From NCBI RefSeq assembly GCF_014207135.1, contig NZ_JACHCC010000004.1:186001-250000 (forward strand): a stretch of 64,000 bases of DNA. Reading direction: 5' to 3'. Below are positions 59,563-64,000 of this stretch, in pieces. The position numbers and the translations under genes were made by a program. The notes below the pieces were generated by a model that had not been told where the DNA came from, searched no databases, and saw only the letters and a list, made by a program, of their open reading frames with translations. The first letter of the stretch is position 1; the number at the start of each line of letters is the position of its first letter. The stretch comes from Pedobacter cryoconitis (GTDB lineage: Bacteria > Bacteroidota > Bacteroidia > Sphingobacteriales > Sphingobacteriaceae).

Positions 59563-59699
59563 ATGGGCTTGTTGAAATAATAGAAGGTAAAATTACATTA
59601 TGAATTACAAACAAAAAATATTCTTTTAGTACTTTGGTGTTAAATTAACTTGTTTACAGTAATTTGCTTAATTAAGGCTATTTTTAATTACCTGACCTG

Positions 59700-62183
59700 A
59701 TGAAAACAATTATCCTCTCATTTTTATGGCTGGTCTTGAGTTTATTTGCTGTACAGGCGCAGGTAAAGTCCCCCGATGCTTTTTTAGGTTATCCTCTGGG
59801 GACACGATTTACCCCTCATTATCAAATCATGGCCTATTTTCGGTATCTGGCCGATGCAGATAATAATATTCAGCTGATTAGTTATGGTAAAACTTATGAA
59901 AACAGAGAGCTGCTGGTCGCTGTAGTCTCATCAAAGGATAATATGAAACATCTGGAGCAGATCCGGAAGAATAATCTGGGTTTGAGTGAGGCTGATGGGA
60001 AGGTGAATATCAGTAAACAGCCTGCAATTCTATGGTTAAGTTACAATGTGCATGGAAATGAGGCTAGTTCTTCTGAAACAGCGATGAAAATGCTATACAA
60101 CCTGGCAGATGGGGTTAACAGACAGGCTAAGGATTGGTTAAAGAATACGGTTGTTATAATTGACCCATGTTTAAATCCAGATGGAAGAGAACGGTTTGTG
60201 AATTATTATAATTCTGTTGCTGGCCTTTCGCCCGATCCGAATCCGATTTCCAGAGAGCATACCGAACCCTGGCCGGGAGGTAGGGTCAACCATTATTATT
60301 TTGACCTCAACAGGGACTGGGCCTGGCAGTCACAAATTGAGACCCGGCAGCGCCTTGCTCTGTATCATCAGTGGATGCCCGAAGTACATATTGATTTTCA
60401 TGAACAGAATTATAACGAGCCTTATTATTTTGCGCCAGCTGCAGAGCCTCTACATCAGGATATAACTGCATTTCAACGGGAATTTCAGATTATAGCCGGA
60501 AAGAATAACGCCAGATATTTTGATCAGAATGGCTGGCAGTATTTTACCAAGGAGCGGTTTGACTTGTTGTACCCTTCTTATGGGGATACTTATCCGCTAT
60601 ATAATGGCGCAATTGGAATGACCTACGAGCAGGGAGGAATTGGGGCAGGTTTGACTGTCATTACTTCCAGTGGGGATACGCTTACACTTAAAGACAGAAT
60701 TAATCATCACCTGACGACGGGATTGGCTACGCTGGAAACAGTTTCTGAAAATGCTTATAAGCTGGTGGCTGAGTTTAAAAAATATTTTCTGCAGGCAGTG
60801 TCCGCTCCTCCAGGGATGTATAAAACATATATTGTAAAAGCAGATAATCTGAGCAGGTTAAAGAAGATGTCTGAATTACTAAAGAAGAATCGGATCAAGT
60901 ACAGCTTTGGTGGGGATAAAACATTAGCTGGTTTTAATTTTGGGACAAAAAAGACTGTTCTTTTCAGAATGGGAAGAAATGACCTGGTGGTTAACCTCAG
61001 ACAGCCAGCATCGGTTTTAGCCAATGTACTTTTTGAACCCCATACGGTTGTGACCGATTCTAATACCTATGATATTACAGCCTGGGCATTACCTTATGCT
61101 TACGGGTTGAACGCCTATGCGGTCAAGGAATTATTAAATGGCGCTTATACTGATATTGAATATAAAAAGGATAGCGTAGTTACGATAAGTAAACCATATG
61201 GATGGATTTTGTCCTGGGAAGGAGTCGAAGACGCGCAGGTTTTAATCGCCCTGCAGAAAGCAAATATTAAGGTCCGTATTGCCGAGCAGGCATTTACAGT
61301 TGGAGGGAAAATCCGTCCGGCAGGATCATTATTAATCTACAGAGCGGAGAATGAGAAGCTCAATAAATTTGCAGAAGCACAGATTAATGAGATTTCGAAA
61401 AAATCAGGGAAATATTTTGTGCCGATTGCCAGCAGTTATGTCGAAAAGGGAAAGGATTTCGGTTCTTCAGTTTATCCTCCGTTGCCTCTGCCGAAAGTGG
61501 CTATGGTGACAGGGAATGATATTTCCTCGCAGAGCGCTGGTGAGATCTGGCATTTTTTTGAACAGGAATTAAATTATCCATTGAACATTATAAACGAGCA
61601 GAGTTTGGGACAGATTGACCTTGCAACGATTAACGTGCTGATTCTGCCAGATGGAGCCTATATGCGTAGAAATTTGGAAAGGTTAGAAGATTGGATTAAT
61701 CTTGGAGGGAAAGTTATTTTGATGGAGGATGCAATTTCGAGTGTTGCGGGTATAAAGCCATTTGATATTAAAAGGAAAGAGCTGCCTGCTGATGCCGGGA
61801 AAGAGAATTTTTCGCGTAGTTATACAGATAAAGATAAAGAGAACCTGGCAGACGCTATTCCCGGAGCTATTTATAAAGTGACACTGGATAAAAGCCATCC
61901 ATTTGCAATAGGTCTGGGAGAGTTCTATTATACTTTGAAGACAGATGATAAGGTTTATGAGCCGTTGCAAAAAGGCTGGAATGTCGGAGTTCTTAAGCCA
62001 AACGCTTACGTGACGGGGATCGCGGGAAAGAATGTACAGGCAAAACTTGATCAGGGATTGCTCTTTGGTGTGCAGCCCGTCGGTAAAGGAAATATCGTAT
62101 ATCTTTCAGGTGATTTGTTATTCCGCTCATTTTGGGAAAGTGGGAAGCAACTTTTTGTGAACACGATTTTTCTTGTTTTTTAA
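59700..62183 (+). CDS. Secreted M14-family zinc carboxypeptidase
   Basis: The 827-residue protein has a signal peptide ending AVQAQ (about residue 21). The M14 peptidase domain has the zinc ligands His118 and Glu121 (VHGNEASSSETAMKMLYN) and His234 (HIDFHEQNYNEPYYF). IDPCLNPDGRERFVNYYN and DLNRDWAW are also characteristic, and MTYEQGG provides the catalytic Glu. After about residue 380 there is a long C-terminal region with a glutamine-amidotransferase-like segment near VLILPDGAYMRRNLERLEDW. M14 enzymes trim C-terminal residues from peptides. It is probably periplasmic or exported. No T9SS tail is visible. Confidence 0.87.
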   Translation: MKTIILSFLWLVLSLFAVQAQVKSPDAFLGYPLGTRFTPHYQIMAYFRYLADADNNIQLISYGKTYENRELLVAVVSSKDNMKHLEQIRKNNLGLSEADGKVNISKQPAILWLSYNVHGNEASSSETAMKMLYNLADGVNRQAKDWLKNTVVIIDPCLNPDGRERFVNYYNSVAGLSPDPNPISREHTEPWPGGRVNHYYFDLNRDWAWQSQIETRQRLALYHQWMPEVHIDFHEQNYNEPYYFAPAAEPLHQDITAFQREFQIIAGKNNARYFDQNGWQYFTKERFDLLYPSYGDTYPLYNGAIGMTYEQGGIGAGLTVITSSGDTLTLKDRINHHLTTGLATLETVSENAYKLVAEFKKYFLQAVSAPPGMYKTYIVKADNLSRLKKMSELLKKNRIKYSFGGDKTLAGFNFGTKKTVLFRMGRNDLVVNLRQPASVLANVLFEPHTVVTDSNTYDITAWALPYAYGLNAYAVKELLNGAYTDIEYKKDSVVTISKPYGWILSWEGVEDAQVLIALQKANIKVRIAEQAFTVGGKIRPAGSLLIYRAENEKLNKFAEAQINEISKKSGKYFVPIASSYVEKGKDFGSSVYPPLPLPKVAMVTGNDISSQSAGEIWHFFEQELNYPLNIINEQSLGQIDLATINVLILPDGAYMRRNLERLEDWINLGGKVILMEDAISSVAGIKPFDIKRKELPADAGKENFSRSYTDKDKENLADAIPGAIYKVTLDKSHPFAIGLGEFYYTLKTDDKVYEPLQKGWNVGVLKPNAYVTGIAGKNVQAKLDQGLLFGVQPVGKGNIVYLSGDLLFRSFWESGKQLFVNTIFLVF

Positions 62184-62421
62184 TTATATCAATTCTAAAT
62201 GTAATACGTGTCATTTTTTGGCGTTGTCGTTATAAAACCTATATTATCTGCTGATTTACAGAATATTTGCGCGTTAATATGGGTAACATGCAAAATTTTT
62301 ATGATTTTATTCTTTGGCGATAACATCTTAATAATTAGGTCCTATATAACAAAAGTCATCTTATTGTCATATTGCTTAATCTTTTTAGTGCCCTAACAAA
62401 ACGATCTCTCCATTGATCTAT

Positions 62422-62453
62422 ATTTAGGTTATCAATTATTAACTAACCTAAAT
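62422..62453 (+). promoter_or_regulatory. 10-bp hairpin in the SusC leader
   Basis: ATTTAGGTTA (62422-62431) pairs perfectly with TAACCTAAAT (62444-62453) around a 12-nt loop, ending 11 nt before the ATG. It could hide or present the start region. The remaining gap (62184-62421) shows no clear TAnnTTTG box. Confidence 0.55.
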
Positions 62454-62464
62454 TCTTATTTTTT

Positions 62465-64000
62465 ATGAAAAAACTTATACTAAGTTTATTCGTGTTTCTG
62501 GTTGTTGCGGGAGCAGCAATTGCACAGGATCGAATAGTAACTGGTACTGTGAAGGGGAAAGATGACGGCCTTCCTATCCCTGGCGTATCAGTGAAGGTAA
62601 AAGGCACAGCCAATGGGGCTGCAACCGGATCTGACGGTAGATATTCCATTAAAGTCCCTTCTGGAACTACAGCTTTAGAATTTTCTTCTATTGGTTATAC
62701 CAGACAGACAGTCTTAATTACATCAGGTAGTGTTTTTAACGTTTTATTAGCCCAGGATTCACAATCTCTTGGAGAAGTTGTGGTTACCGCTCTTGGTATT
62801 AATAAAGCGAAGAAGACAATCGGTTATGCAGAGACTACAGTGAAGTCTGAAGAGATCAACAAATCGGCAGCTGTAAGTTTAGCGGGTGGTCTGCAAGGTA
62901 AAATTGCAGGAGCTACAATCTCTAATACTTCGGGTTCGCCAGGTGGATCTACTAAAATTATTCTGAGAGGTTATTCTTCAATTACCGGAAGTAATCAACC
63001 TTTATATGTTATTGATGGTGTTCCTCTGGATAACTCTTCATCAGCTTCCACAGATAATTATGACTTTGGAAATAATGCAAATGATATTGATCCAAACAAT
63101 ATTGAGAGCATGAGTGTATTAAAAGGATCTGCGGCTTCAGCATTATACGGATCCAGAGGATCGAATGGTGTAATCTTAATTACTACTAAAACTGGTAAAG
63201 CTGGTGGTTTTAAAATAGACTTCTCATCGGCAGCAACAATTACTCAGGTAGCCACACTTTTTACACCACAAAGTACATTTGGACAAGGCTGGAACGGATC
63301 ATTTATTCCTTCAGAAAATGGAAACTGGGGTCCGAAATATGATGGACAAATGAGAGTCTGGGGCGCTGTTGTAGATAACTCGCAGTTGTTAAAACCTTTT
63401 TCATTTATCAAAAACAATGTGCGTGACGCTTTAACTAATGGTTTGGAGTTAAACAATAACATTGCATTTAGCGGTGGAAATGACGTCTCTACTTTTTACT
63501 TCGCTTATGGTAATATTAATAGTGATGGGTATTTGCCAACAAATGCCGACTCTTATAAAAGAAATAACGTCTCTTTAAAGGGATCTACGAAATATAAGAA
63601 TTTCAGTATTGACGGGTCAATTAACTACGTGGCTAAAACTCAAAGGTTTGTTACCACTGGTGATGGGGCTTCGGGTGTAGGTTCATCTTTTTATTCAGAT
63701 ATTTTGCAAATTCCTAATGATATCCCGATCAAGGACCTGAGAGATTATCAAAATAAATTTTTCAACGTTGATAACTACTTTACGCCATACGCTGAAAACC
63801 CATATTATTCGATTTACCAAAATGGGAGTAGAAACGTAGCTGATCGTGTTTATGGTAACGTAAATATGAATTATAAAGTTGCTGACTGGCTGAATATTCA
63901 ATTACAGCAAGGCGCAGATATCAGTAATTCACAGGTGAAGATCTGGCATAATATAAATGCCCCATCGCTTGGTAGTTATAATGCGGGAGGAAATATTGAA
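62465..64000 (+). CDS. SusC/RagA-family TonB-dependent receptor, partial (3' end off window)
   Basis: The first 512 codons are visible and run off the right edge. A signal peptide ends AIAQ (about residue 20). The CarboxypepD_reg domain follows (VTGTVKGKDDGLPIPGVSV; TGSDGRYSIKVPSG). The connector EVVVTALGINKAKKTIGYA is the SusC/RagA hallmark. The plug has LQGKIAGATISNTSGSPGGS, YVIDGVPLDN, and SVLKGSAASALYGSRGSNG. It imports a glycan or peptide together with a SusD lipoprotein, which should follow outside the window. No SusD gene or ECF pair is next to it on the visible side. The substrate is unknown. Confidence 0.93.
   Translation, partial: MKKLILSLFVFLVVAGAAIAQDRIVTGTVKGKDDGLPIPGVSVKVKGTANGAATGSDGRYSIKVPSGTTALEFSSIGYTRQTVLITSGSVFNVLLAQDSQSLGEVVVTALGINKAKKTIGYAETTVKSEEINKSAAVSLAGGLQGKIAGATISNTSGSPGGSTKIILRGYSSITGSNQPLYVIDGVPLDNSSSASTDNYDFGNNANDIDPNNIESMSVLKGSAASALYGSRGSNGVILITTKTGKAGGFKIDFSSAATITQVATLFTPQSTFGQGWNGSFIPSENGNWGPKYDGQMRVWGAVVDNSQLLKPFSFIKNNVRDALTNGLELNNNIAFSGGNDVSTFYFAYGNINSDGYLPTNADSYKRNNVSLKGSTKYKNFSIDGSINYVAKTQRFVTTGDGASGVGSSFYSDILQIPNDIPIKDLRDYQNKFFNVDNYFTPYAENPYYSIYQNGSRNVADRVYGNVNMNYKVADWLNIQLQQGADISNSQVKIWHNINAPSLGSYNAGGNIE

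Noticed and set aside
62184..62464. Possible small RNA or gene in the 281-nt gap before the SusC gene
   Set aside because: Only short unconvincing frames, two TTTGGCG repeats and the start-proximal hairpin are seen; nothing supports a separate gene.
1..64000. CRISPR arrays, tRNA/rRNA genes, insertion sequences, prophage
   Set aside because: I looked for regularly spaced repeats, cloverleaf signatures, terminal repeats and transposase or integrase motifs, and found none. Faint structures could escape reading by eye.

Overview
The window looks like a chromosomal segment of a Bacteroidota organism, most likely a Sphingobacteriaceae member close to Pedobacter. The reasons are SusC/RagA- and CarboxypepD_reg-type TonB receptors, a gliding lipoprotein (GldH), a type IX secretion sorting tail, promoters of the TAnnTTTG type, near absence of Shine-Dalgarno sequences and moderate GC. 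The genus is an inference. No tRNA, rRNA, CRISPR array, prophage or insertion sequence was seen, and no gene-free stretch exceeds 300 bases. Layout: 1-740 holds the start of a Tat-exported phospholipase C reading off the left edge. 0.9-11 kb is an iron/siderophore uptake cluster: an ECF sigma factor, a short anti-sigma-like membrane protein, a DUF4374-like lipoprotein, a TonB receptor, a DUF4374 lipoprotein, a PepSY membrane protein and a second TonB receptor. 11-18.8 kb carries housekeeping genes: a zinc-ribbon coiled-coil protein, a TPR protein, a KAS III enzyme, a LUD protein, ftsH, rsfS and birA. 18.8-22.1 kb has DsbD split over two genes, followed by pfkA. 22.2-25.1 kb is the rpsP-rimM-trmD-rplS block with an unknown 90-residue gene inserted before rplS. 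25-42 kb contains a GH20 hexosaminidase, psd, hpt, an AsmA-like/GT51 fusion, mrp, nifU, peptide deformylase, an M16 protease, two membrane proteins, htpG, an S9 peptidase and a TlpA thioredoxin. 42-47 kb is a secreted-protease island: a divergent S8 protease with a sorting tail opposite two tandem M57 lipoprotein proteases, all next to an 18-bp palindrome that occurs twice. 47-58 kb has yifB, ffh, a DUF3078 barrel, a tiny HExxH protein, two GH73-LysM hydrolases, an O-methyltransferase, ruvX, holB, a ricT-like gene and gldH. 58-64 kb has a phased 11-bp repeat array, murF, an M14 carboxypeptidase and the first 512 codons of a SusC-like receptor. Most of the content is ordinary core genome. The least explained signals are a set of promoters lying 4-7 nt from start codons (predicting leaderless mRNAs), the duplicated protease palindrome, the 58.1-kb repeat, the 107-residue HExxH protein, and the sigma/anti-sigma pair that seems to lack the usual FecR and STN signalling domains. 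Coordinates of starts were chosen by motif and signal-peptide logic; several frames that open upstream on TTG were trimmed to the first sensible ATG.
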